Positions 1 to 5,709 of a DNA stretch of 7,169 nt are shown here, piece after piece. The position numbers and the translations under genes were made by a program. Position 1 is the stretch's first letter. Each line of letters opens with the position of its first letter. The notes under the pieces are model-generated. The model saw only the letters and a list, made by a program, of their open reading frames with translations. It searched no databases and had not been told where the DNA came from. Origin of the DNA: an uncultured Eubacteriales bacterium (GTDB taxonomy: Bacteria; Bacillota; Clostridia; Christensenellales; Aristaeellaceae); assembly GCA_900548125.1 (NCBI GenBank), contig URJN01000112.1, positions 1-7,169 on the forward strand, in the 5' to 3' direction.

Positions 1-184
1 GTGTATTTGAAAAGCTCCTTAAAAGCTGAAGCTCTGTATCTTCTTTCAGCGGCATCAGGTTCAGGATTCCCACCTTCAACGGACGGATTTCCTGTGTCAG
101 AGCTCTGCTCTCGTCCATCACAAAGATGTTTTCCTTCTCCAGTATTTCTTTTGCCGGCAAATCATTCTGTATTCTGATTGGCAT
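1..184 (-). CDS. metA: Homoserine O-acyltransferase MetA, N-terminal part (cut by window edge)
   Basis: MetA acylates the hydroxyl of L-homoserine from acetyl-CoA or succinyl-CoA, the first dedicated step of methionine synthesis in the cytoplasm. Only the first 61 codons are inside the window. They open with MPIRIQNDLPAKEILEKE and continue with NIFVMDESRA, RPLKVGILNLMPLKED and TELQLLRSFSNT, which is the typical MetA N-terminus. The catalytic cysteine and the residue that sets acetyl versus succinyl preference lie beyond the edge, so the donor cannot be decided; many Firmicutes MetA proteins use acetyl-CoA. The ATG at 184 is supported by AAGAGGA at 194-200, nine bases upstream. The gene lies in the AT-richer part of the window, 63 bases after a small unknown gene. 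It shows no functional link to the envelope genes upstream. Confidence 0.93.
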   Translation of the reverse strand, partial: MPIRIQNDLPAKEILEKENIFVMDESRALTQEIRPLKVGILNLMPLKEDTELQLLRSFSNT

Positions 185-216
185 GTTCTTAATTCCTCTT
201 CTCTTTTAATCTTTCT

Positions 217-225
217 ATCATAACA
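217..225 (-). promoter_or_regulatory. Possible extended -10 promoter for metA
   Basis: On the minus strand this reads TGTTATGAT, an extended -10 element (TGn followed by TATGAT, one mismatch to TATAAT). It lies 32 bases before the metA ATG. At 17-base spacing the -35 position holds TCGCAT, a poor match, so the promoter would rely on the TGn extension. I see no terminator between the genes upstream and metA, so read-through is also possible. Confidence 0.4.
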
Positions 226-232
226 CACATCC

Positions 233-244
233 CGCATCCATGCG
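233..244. promoter_or_regulatory. 12-bp palindrome overlapping the putative metA -35 position
   Basis: CGCATCCATGCG has perfect 5-bp arms around two central bases. The gap is too short for an RNA hairpin, so if functional it would be a protein-binding site. Its place just upstream of the extended -10 element suits a repressor or activator of metA. It does not match the MetJ box. A single 5-bp-arm palindrome can easily occur by chance. Confidence 0.2.
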
Positions 245-247
245 AGA

Positions 248-487
248 TTATTCTTCGATCTCTACGGTTACAGTCCAGTAACTTTCGTTGGCTTCTATGG
301 ACGTTACGGTTCCTTCCAGCTTCTTTAATGGCTTCTTCGTGTTATTGGACATGGCAATGGCATCTTTAATTGTATAATAGAACATAACACCTGCCATCGT
401 ATTTGCCGTATCTTCTTTCAAGGCTACGGTGTTACCGACCTGTATTAGCCCATCCCGCTCCATTCGAAATTCCATCTTTCTGGCCAT
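248..487 (-). CDS. Small protein of unknown function (79 aa)
   Basis: I do not recognise this family. The product is small and soluble-looking, with no membrane segment or signal peptide. It is charged at the N-terminus (MARKMEFRMERDG), and its C-terminal half looks beta-rich (LEGTVTSIE, YWTVTVEIEE). The ATG at 487 has a one-mismatch Shine-Dalgarno, GGGGGTG at 495-501, seven bases upstream. Met5 (475) and Met9 (463) are alternative starts. The reading frame overlaps the last 56 bases of the VanY gene, which is unusually long. Either the start is later, or the VanY end has been altered. Base composition is AT-rich (33% GC in 361-420), matching metA rather than the envelope operon. It could be a real gene co-transcribed with VanY. 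Confidence 0.5.
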   Translation of the reverse strand: MARKMEFRMERDGLIQVGNTVALKEDTANTMAGVMFYYTIKDAIAMSNNTKKPLKKLEGTVTSIEANESYWTVTVEIEE

Positions 488-1670
488 CGTATGCCACCCC
501 CAGAAATTCTTCCAGACATAAATTCTGGTCCTTCATCAGTTTTGCCGCCGGTTTCCCCACATACCGAAGATGCCACGGCTCGTAAATGTAGCCCGTGATC
601 TTCGTCTTATCCTTTGGATAGCGGATGATAAAGCCGTATTCCGCGCAATGCTGATGAAGCCATTTCTGCTGCTCGGTTCCGGTGAAGCTGACGCCGGGAA
701 CGGTGATATCAAACGCCAAGCCGGTCTGATGCTCGCTGGAGCCTGCGGGCGCGACGGTTTGATAGGTCGCGGAGAGGCATCGGTCGCGCGACCAGCTGGG
801 GTTATTCTTCTGATATTTGGCGACGGAGTTATCGACCAGCTTCTGCTGTTCGCTGTATGTGCGGTAAGCGGAGGAAATCTGGAAATTGGAAACGCCTTCG
901 CTGATGGCGGCGGAGAGCATCTTGCCCAACGCTTCGACAGCGGTGCGGTTGGCTTTCGTTCCTGCATACTTCACCTTCACGACGTCGGAAGGGAGAATGG
1001 AAGCGATTTCGACCAAATCGGTCGGCACATCTGTTTTACTGAGCTTGTGGCTTCGGTTGACCAGCACGAGAAAATCGGTCGGCGGTGCCTGATCCGCGGA
1101 GAGTGCTGTACCGCTGAACAGAAGCGCCTGCGTTTTTGCGCCTGCCAAACCGTCCGCATCCAAGCCGTTGACCGCCTGAAAGAGCGTGACGGCGTCCTGC
1201 GTCTTTGCGCCGAATGTGCCGTCTGCGGTATCGCTGAGATAACCCAAGTCGATGAGAGCCTGCTGAAGTTTTTTGACGTCCTCACCGGTCGAGCCTTTTT
1301 TCAGTGTGCGCGCGGCTTTTGCGGTCGGCGCAGGCGTAGGCTCGGCGGTCGGAATCGGCGTGCTTTGTGCGGGGTCGGGCGTCGGCGTTTTGGGAATGAG
1401 GTCTGCGCCGCCATAACCATACTGTGCGCCAAAGGGCGCATAGACCGCCGGAGTCGGGGTGGCAGTCGGCTCAGGAGAGGGCGTCGGGTCAGCAGTCGGC
1501 GCACTGTCCGTCGGTTCGGCAAGCACGTCGAGATTCGGCGGCTGCAAAAGGGTTGTCATGCCCGCGCTGAGTGCTACGATGGCGCAGAGCGCAAGCGCGG
1601 CGAACAGGACGCGCTTAAATGCCGACTGCGCGTTTCTTTTTTTTGCTTTTTTTGCGAGTGAGGAGCGCAT
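432..1670 (-). CDS. Membrane-anchored VanY-type D-Ala-D-Ala carboxypeptidase with peptidoglycan-binding domain
   Basis: This is a zinc peptidase of the M15B/VanY family, 412 aa, expected to remove the terminal D-Ala from peptidoglycan stem peptides outside the membrane. A basic N-terminus is followed by a membrane segment or signal anchor at about 20-41. A Pro/Thr/Ala-rich wall-spanning linker with PTP-type repeats covers about 52-117. A PG_binding_1 domain covers about 122-187 (LKKGSTGEDVKKLQQALIDL, DGTFGAKTQDAV). The VanY domain covers about 243-391. Its zinc ligands are visible: His314 and Asp321 in SEHQTGLAFD, and His367 in EPWH, with catalytic Glu364. The ATG at 1670 was chosen for AAAGGAGGA at 1677-1685, six bases upstream; upstream in-frame ATGs would run into the previous gene. 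It follows SGNH protein B by 25 bases, so it is probably co-transcribed. The family usually ends near the CLEEFLG motif (385-391); the last 21 codons are an extra tail overlapping the next gene. Confidence 0.92.
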   Translation of the reverse strand: MRSSLAKKAKKRNAQSAFKRVLFAALALCAIVALSAGMTTLLQPPNLDVLAEPTDSAPTADPTPSPEPTATPTPAVYAPFGAQYGYGGADLIPKTPTPDPAQSTPIPTAEPTPAPTAKAARTLKKGSTGEDVKKLQQALIDLGYLSDTADGTFGAKTQDAVTLFQAVNGLDADGLAGAKTQALLFSGTALSADQAPPTDFLVLVNRSHKLSKTDVPTDLVEIASILPSDVVKVKYAGTKANRTAVEALGKMLSAAISEGVSNFQISSAYRTYSEQQKLVDNSVAKYQKNNPSWSRDRCLSATYQTVAPAGSSEHQTGLAFDITVPGVSFTGTEQQKWLHQHCAEYGFIIRYPKDKTKITGYIYEPWHLRYVGKPAAKLMKDQNLCLEEFLGVAYDGQKDGISNGAGWANTGR

Positions 1671-1676
1671 GGTGTA

Positions 1677-1685
1677 TCCTCCTTT
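1677..1685 (-). promoter_or_regulatory. Strong ribosome binding site deciding the VanY start
   Basis: The minus strand reads AAAGGAGGA, a near-perfect complement of the 16S rRNA tail, six bases before the ATG at 1670. It fixes the start 90 codons inside the longest open frame and indicates efficient translation of this last gene of the operon. Confidence 0.85.
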
Positions 1686-1695
1686 CAGGGCGGGT

Positions 1696-2748
1696 TCAGA
1701 AAATCCAGCAGCCCGCATCAATCTGCATATTCGCCCAGCTGCGAAGCTGTGCGGTTGCCTCGTCGAGCATTTCGCGGGAAGAAACGATCGATTCACCGTT
1801 TGCGATGCAGGCGGTGATGGCGTCGTTGATCCACTGTCCGTAATGCAGCGTATCTTTGTAATTTTCCAGATGCAGCGCCCAATCTTCACGCGCCGCAAAG
1901 TCGTAGAGGGTGACGTTGGGATAGGCACTGAGCGCATCATAGCAAAGCCCGCGCACGGTTAGAATGGCTTCGAGTGAGCCTTTGCTTTTCATGGTTGCCC
2001 ACTCCGCGGCGGAGTAGGGCGGAAAGAAGATATCAAACTGCGTGTCCGGATGCGCCTCGATGTAGGGAATCAGGTGCAGGGTCAGGTTTGCCTGCGCCGC
2101 GGAAACATATCGGTCATCGGGCTGTTCGCTCTGCGGCGAGGAGAAGCTGGCATTGTACAGCGCGGCTTCGCCGTATTCATCCCGCCCCGCCCAGCAATAC
2201 ATGCTGTCTCGGATGGAATCATCCTGATGCTGTCCCCATGCCTTCAGGCATCGAGGCAGGAAGGAAGCCAGCACACTGCGGTTGAGCCAATAGGAAACGT
2301 CGTTGAACGGATTGTCGTCGTAGAGATAAAACGGTACGGTGCTTCCGGTCTTATCCGTTGCGCCGATAAAGGAGTAGACGTCCAGCCCGTAAACGATGCG
2401 GCGGATGTCGTGCGTGCGGAATGCCAAATCCATCAGCAGCGCGTGGTTATACGCCGTTCCCGACTGGGTGCAGAGCTTGATGAAGCGTCCGCCGAGCAGC
2501 TCGTCCATCTGCGACGGGCGAAAGTTCTCCGTCACGGATGTGCCGACGATGGCACTGTCATAGTCGTAATTTCGGGCAATACCCGCATTGGCGTATACCT
2601 GCGTGGTGTTGTCAATCGGGGGCATATAGAGCGTGGCAAGCCGATAGACCTGAAACGGGTCTACGAAGATGACCAGCAGGCTTGCGTCGGCGATGGCGAG
2701 AATCAGCATCGCGCAGGTCAGAAGTGCCCAAGTTTTTCTTTTCATCAT
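1696..2748 (-). CDS. Membrane-anchored SGNH-like acyltransferase partner B (AlgJ/AlgX/DltD-like role)
   Basis: This 350-aa protein has one N-terminal membrane segment (about 7-29) and an extracytoplasmic domain. It carries the marks of an SGNH-fold enzyme: Ser71 in AIVGTSVTENF as likely nucleophile, a conserved G-T-x-Y-N-H stretch (97-102), FFPPYS (241-246), and Asp299/His302 in DTLHYG as the DxxH pair. Such proteins act with MBOAT transporters to acylate secreted polymers. It is a clear paralog of the protein at 4354-5418: VDPFxVY, NAGIAxNYxYDS, TENFxPSQ, MDLAF and FNDVSYW are shared in the same order. The start is 13 bases after the MBOAT stop, and I see no good Shine-Dalgarno there, so translation may depend on coupling to the MBOAT gene. 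A tandem ATG (2748, 2745) makes the start uncertain by one codon. Family membership is read from motifs; substrate is unknown. Confidence 0.82.
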   Translation of the reverse strand: MMKRKTWALLTCAMLILAIADASLLVIFVDPFQVYRLATLYMPPIDNTTQVYANAGIARNYDYDSAIVGTSVTENFRPSQMDELLGGRFIKLCTQSGTAYNHALLMDLAFRTHDIRRIVYGLDVYSFIGATDKTGSTVPFYLYDDNPFNDVSYWLNRSVLASFLPRCLKAWGQHQDDSIRDSMYCWAGRDEYGEAALYNASFSSPQSEQPDDRYVSAAQANLTLHLIPYIEAHPDTQFDIFFPPYSAAEWATMKSKGSLEAILTVRGLCYDALSAYPNVTLYDFAAREDWALHLENYKDTLHYGQWINDAITACIANGESIVSSREMLDEATAQLRSWANMQIDAGCWIF

Positions 2749-2761
2749 GAATACCGTGCGC

Positions 2762-4195
2762 TTAGAAGTTGAAATACAGGAATACGCTGACGCTCGACAG
2801 GGACAGCGTGCAGTAGAGAATCATCAGAACGGTCGAAAGCGAGTTCGCGACCGTCGGACGGAATGTCATCGTCTTTTCGTAGGTGTTGCGCATGCCCAGG
2901 CATGCGAACAGCGACGCCAGATACCAAACCATCATGTATACGGCGTTGTAGCCCGGGTGGAAGCCGCCCGGCAGGGCGAATGCCGAGGTAATCGACGAGC
3001 TGATGGGAGCGAAATCCATCATGAACATCGACTTGACGATGGCGAGCGCGTCCGTCAGGCTCGTTGCGCGGAAGAATACCCACGCGACGACGATAAAGCC
3101 GAAGTTGATGAGCCATTGCAGCGCGGGGTGCAGCGCGTCATACTGCTTGCGGAACAGGCGGTAAAACACGCTTGCCGCGCCGTGCATCAAGCCCCAGAGC
3201 AGGAACAGCCAGCCCGCGCCATGCCAAAGACCGCTGACCAGAAAGACGAGCATCAGGTTGATGCAGGTGCGCGCCATGCCCTTGCGGCTGCCGCCGAGCG
3301 GGAAGTAGATGTAGGTCGTCAGGAAACGGGAGAGCGTGATATGCCATCTCTGCCAGAACTCGCGGATGTTCAGGCTCTTATAGGGCGAATTGAAGTTGAT
3401 GGGCAGCCGGATGTTGAACATCAGCGCAACGCCCGTCGCCATGTCGCAATAGCCGGAGAAGTCGAAATACAGCTGGAGGGTATAGCCGATGGCGACGAAC
3501 CACGCTTCCGCCGTGTTGAGCGTCAGCGCGGAAGCGAAGCCCGCATCCACCGCGGCGGCAAAGGTATCGGCGATGATGACCTTTTTCACCAAGCCGCGGG
3601 CGAAGGCGTAAAGCCCCGGCGCGAAGTTATCGAAATTGAAGCTGCGGTTTTTCGGGTCGGCAAACTGGGGGACGATTTCGCTGTGCAGCACGATCGGACC
3701 GGCGATGAGCTGGGGGAAGAACGTGACAAACAGCGAGTAATCCAGAATGTTATAGCGCGGCACGGTGCGCCGATAGCTGTCGATGACGTAGGAAAGCTGC
3801 TGAAAGGTGAAGAACGAGATGCCCAGCGGGAGCGCGACGCGGTTGAGCGTCAAGTGCAGACCGAAGGCATGGTTCATGTTATCAAAGAAGAAATCGTGAT
3901 ATTTGAAATAGAACAGCACGCCGAGGTTGATTGCCAGACCCAGCAGCATCAGCGGCAGGCGGACGGCTTTCTTTTCCTGAGAGAGCATCAGCTGGCTGAG
4001 CGCATAATTGACGAGGATGCTTCCGGCGATGATGGGCACATAGCTGGGATTGTTGTATCCGTAAAAGATGAACGATGCCAGCACGAGAAAGACCTTGTTG
4101 AGCTGTACGCGCCGGGGCAGCTTGCCCAGCAGAAAGTAACCCAGCAGCGTCAGCGGCAGGAAAGCCAGCATAAAGACGTAGGAATTAAACAGCAT
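2762..4195 (-). CDS. MBOAT-family O-acyltransferase (AlgI/PatA/DltB type)
   Basis: This 477-aa polytopic membrane protein belongs to the membrane-bound O-acyltransferase family. Such proteins pass an acyl group from a cytoplasmic donor across the membrane to an extracytoplasmic partner. The diagnostic features are all present. The N-terminus is MLFNSYVFMLAFLPLTLLGY and the early loop is SFIFYGYNNP. LPLGISFFTFQQLSYVIDSY covers 122-141, and FFPQLIAGPIV lies near 159-169. The core block contains YFDFSGYCDMA, INFNSPYKS and REFWQRWHITLSRF with His285. The putative catalytic His325 is in SGLWHGAGW. The C-terminus ends FLYFNF, as is common in this family. Length is normal. The ATG at 4195 is preceded by AAGGAG (4206-4211) ten bases upstream. 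The gene sits between two SGNH-like paralogs, the expected partners. The polymer acylated (wall teichoic acid, polysaccharide or peptidoglycan) cannot be read here. No D-alanine ligase or carrier protein gene is adjacent, which argues against a standard dlt operon. Confidence 0.97.
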   Translation of the reverse strand: MLFNSYVFMLAFLPLTLLGYFLLGKLPRRVQLNKVFLVLASFIFYGYNNPSYVPIIAGSILVNYALSQLMLSQEKKAVRLPLMLLGLAINLGVLFYFKYHDFFFDNMNHAFGLHLTLNRVALPLGISFFTFQQLSYVIDSYRRTVPRYNILDYSLFVTFFPQLIAGPIVLHSEIVPQFADPKNRSFNFDNFAPGLYAFARGLVKKVIIADTFAAAVDAGFASALTLNTAEAWFVAIGYTLQLYFDFSGYCDMATGVALMFNIRLPINFNSPYKSLNIREFWQRWHITLSRFLTTYIYFPLGGSRKGMARTCINLMLVFLVSGLWHGAGWLFLLWGLMHGAASVFYRLFRKQYDALHPALQWLINFGFIVVAWVFFRATSLTDALAIVKSMFMMDFAPISSSITSAFALPGGFHPGYNAVYMMVWYLASLFACLGMRNTYEKTMTFRPTVANSLSTVLMILYCTLSLSSVSVFLYFNF

Positions 4196-4379
4196 ATCGA
4201 AATTTCTCCTTGTAAAGAGTACGTTTGAGCTTTGCCATAAAATTCGGCAGGGAATTCTGTTTTCCGCGCCCGAAGTGCGCTATCGCCATGCGATGGTCAG
4301 GGAAGTATTGCAGGATTTTAAAACTAACCCCGAACGCGCCCCGCGGGACGGCGTCAATCAAAAATCCATTCTCCGGCAT
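4185..4379 (-). CDS. Possible small protein (64 aa) bridging SGNH A and the MBOAT gene
   Basis: The 158 bases between the SGNH A stop and the MBOAT start are almost covered by an open frame from the ATG at 4379 to a stop at 4185-4187. It overlaps SGNH A by 26 bases and MBOAT by 11 bases. The product contains segments such as FKILQYFPDHRMAIAHF and FMAKLKRTLYKEKF, a basic, mixed-hydrophobicity sequence that looks more protein-like than most chance frames. No membrane segment is obvious. I see no Shine-Dalgarno before the ATG and cannot assign a family. It could be a real small gene, the remnant of a longer gene, or chance in a GC-rich spacer. Confidence 0.25.
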   Translation of the reverse strand: MPENGFLIDAVPRGAFGVSFKILQYFPDHRMAIAHFGRGKQNSLPNFMAKLKRTLYKEKFRYAV

Positions 4380-5418
4380 GGACGAGCTGACCGACAAGCT
4401 CCTTGAGCAGCGCGTCGTTCTGCGCAACCTGCCCGCTGTCCGTGATGCGGCAGTTTCCTGCCGCGATATCCTCCGCCATCGCGGCGTTGATATCCGCGCC
4501 GTAGTGCTTGGCGTCGATATAATGATTCAGGTCAAGAATCCATTCCGTCCGCGCCTGAAAATCATAGATTTCGACGTTGGGATAGGTGAGCAGGATAGCG
4601 GTCAAGGCTTCCTTCTGCTCCAGATGATAGTCAAGCGAACCGACGGCGTAGAATTGATACCACTGAGCCAGAGAATAAGGCGGGTAAAAAAAGATAAACT
4701 GAGTATCCGGATGATTCTGAATGTAGGGGAGAATATTGTGTTCGACATTCAGCAGCGATTGCTGGGAAAGCTCGGCGGGCGTTGAAACGGGCATCTGCTC
4801 CACAGGCGAGGAGGAAATGGATACGCCGGCGAGAGCCGCATCCCTGCCGTAGGTGTAAAGGTCGCCCCAGGTATACATGGTATCGCGCTGATCGGGGTCG
4901 GTCTGCCCCAGCGTGCTGAGGCATTGCGGGATATACTGGGATAAAACGCTCTTGTTGAACCAGTAGGAAACGTCGTTAAACAGGTTATTGTCATAGAGGT
5001 AATCCGGCATTTCGCATTTGGGCGATGTATAAAAGTAGGTCAAGGCCTCGATGTCCATGCCGTAAAGCACACGCCGCACATCGTGGGAGGAAAACGCCAA
5101 ATCCATCATCTGCTTATGATTGAAAGGCGAGCCGCCGTTGATGGGGAGTTTGACGAACTGCCCGCCGAAAAGACGGTCAAGCTGGCTGGGCGTGAAATTC
5201 TCGGTCATCGACGAGCCGATGACGACGCTGTCGTATTCATAGTTTTTGGCGATGCCCGCGTTGGAATAATTCTGCGTGCCGTTGGTAATCGGCGGGATAA
5301 ACGCCGTCGCTTTATGGTACACTTCAAACGGATCGACGAGAGCGACCGCGGCGATGATGCCGCCGATGCCCGCGCCGAGCAGCGAAAGGGAGAGTGCCGC
5401 CCATTGTTTTCGTGTCAT
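4354..5418 (-). CDS. Membrane-anchored SGNH-like acyltransferase partner A (AlgJ/AlgX/DltD-like role)
   Basis: First gene of the envelope operon, 354 aa. A Gly/Ala-rich N-terminal membrane segment (about 7-28) anchors an extracytoplasmic domain. The SGNH-type elements are Ser70 in VVIGSSMTENF (likely nucleophile), GGSPFNH (95-101, a likely oxyanion-hole region), FYPPYS (244-249), and Asp302/His305 in DAKHYG (DxxH). It is co-linear with the paralog at 1696-2748 over nearly the full length (350 versus 354 aa), so one arose by duplication of the other. By analogy with PatB, AlgJ/AlgX and DltD it would receive the acyl group from the MBOAT protein and place it on a wall polymer; it could instead be an esterase. 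The ATG at 5418 has AAAGGA (5426-5431) seven bases upstream. Transcription probably starts at the promoter at 5639-5667, leaving a long leader. Confidence 0.83.
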   Translation of the reverse strand: MTRKQWAALSLSLLGAGIGGIIAAVALVDPFEVYHKATAFIPPITNGTQNYSNAGIAKNYEYDSVVIGSSMTENFTPSQLDRLFGGQFVKLPINGGSPFNHKQMMDLAFSSHDVRRVLYGMDIEALTYFYTSPKCEMPDYLYDNNLFNDVSYWFNKSVLSQYIPQCLSTLGQTDPDQRDTMYTWGDLYTYGRDAALAGVSISSSPVEQMPVSTPAELSQQSLLNVEHNILPYIQNHPDTQFIFFYPPYSLAQWYQFYAVGSLDYHLEQKEALTAILLTYPNVEIYDFQARTEWILDLNHYIDAKHYGADINAAMAEDIAAGNCRITDSGQVAQNDALLKELVGQLVHAGEWIFD

Positions 5419-5632
5419 TCGGGAATCCTTTCTTCGGAAGGGATAAACAGGCGCGCATACGGCTCTGCGCCGCGTCGGAAACGAGATGTGCGCCTTGTGG
5501 CAGCGGCTGTCCTGTCGTCGGCAGAGGACGACTGTCAGCAGGGGGAGAATGGAGGATGCCGCAAGCAGGCATTATCGCTTTGCAGCCGTCGGAAAAAGCC
5601 TTCCGAATCAGAAAAAAATCATATCCATCCAT
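5419..5632 (-). promoter_or_regulatory. Long untranslated leader of the envelope operon, with several small hairpins
   Basis: From the predicted transcription start (near 5632) to the first gene there are about 214 bases with no convincing gene. Three simple inverted repeats can be seen: 5589-5594 with 5601-5606 (6 bp), 5556-5560 with 5568-5572 (5 bp), and 5514-5519 with 5527-5532 (6 bp). A run of seven Ts follows the start site. An ATG lies almost at the predicted +1 and opens a frame beginning MDGYDFFLIRKAF, which runs past the next gene's start and looks fortuitous. I cannot match the leader to a known riboswitch class. Confidence 0.35.
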
Positions 5633-5638
5633 TACAGA

Positions 5639-5667
5639 ATTATACACCAAGCGGCATGGGTTTGCAA
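5639..5667 (-). promoter_or_regulatory. SigmaA-type promoter of the envelope operon
   Basis: On the minus strand, -35 TTGCAA (5662-5667, four of six matches to TTGACA) and a perfect -10 TATAAT (5639-5644) are separated by exactly 17 bases. It lies just downstream of the murA terminator hairpin and points at SGNH A. It is the best promoter in the window and defines the start of a separate transcription unit. Confidence 0.8.
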
Positions 5668-5676
5668 GGGAGAGGC

Positions 5677-5703
5677 AAAGCCCTCCCGGGCGGAGAGGGC
5701 TTT
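5677..5703 (-). terminator. Intrinsic terminator-like hairpin after murA
   Basis: A perfect 9-bp stem (AAAGCCCTC at 5695-5703 pairing with GAGGGCTTT at 5677-5685 on the minus strand) encloses a 9-base loop and begins six bases after the murA stop. The only T-run is the TTT that ends the stem, followed by GCC, so termination may be incomplete or factor-assisted. Position and stability still favour a terminator separating murA from the operon downstream. Confidence 0.6.
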
Positions 5704-5709
5704 CCAAAA

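Noticed and set aside
570..1661. 363-codon open frame on the plus strand opposite the VanY gene
   Set aside because: It is a shadow of a GC-rich coding region: arginine- and glycine-rich with no recognisable domain, while the opposite strand encodes a complete zinc peptidase.
2050..2772. 240-codon open frame on the plus strand opposite SGNH B
   Set aside because: Same shadow effect. The minus-strand frame has a full-length paralog in the same operon, which proves its coding nature.
2669..4228. 519-codon open frame on the plus strand opposite the MBOAT gene
   Set aside because: The product is highly charged and low in hydrophobics (many R, E, Q, H, D), as expected for the antisense of a hydrophobic protein in GC-rich DNA. 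It lacks domain-like motifs, and the minus-strand frame has unmistakable MBOAT motifs.
1696..5418. Standard dlt operon (D-alanylation of teichoic acid)
   Set aside because: No DltA ligase or DltC carrier gene is adjacent, and two SGNH paralogs flank the MBOAT instead of a single DltD, so a general O-acylation role fits better.
5574..5676. Possible c-di-GMP (GEMM) riboswitch because of CAAACC and GCAAAGC strings in the leader region
   Set aside because: CAAACC lies within the -35 region and so outside the transcript, the spacing to GCAAAGC is far too large, and the GEMM core pairing is absent.
5324..5707. 127-codon minus-strand frame across the operon leader and the start of SGNH A
   Set aside because: It runs through the terminator and promoter and ends in an arginine/histidine-rich out-of-frame reading of SGNH A. 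No ribosome binding site or family was recognised.
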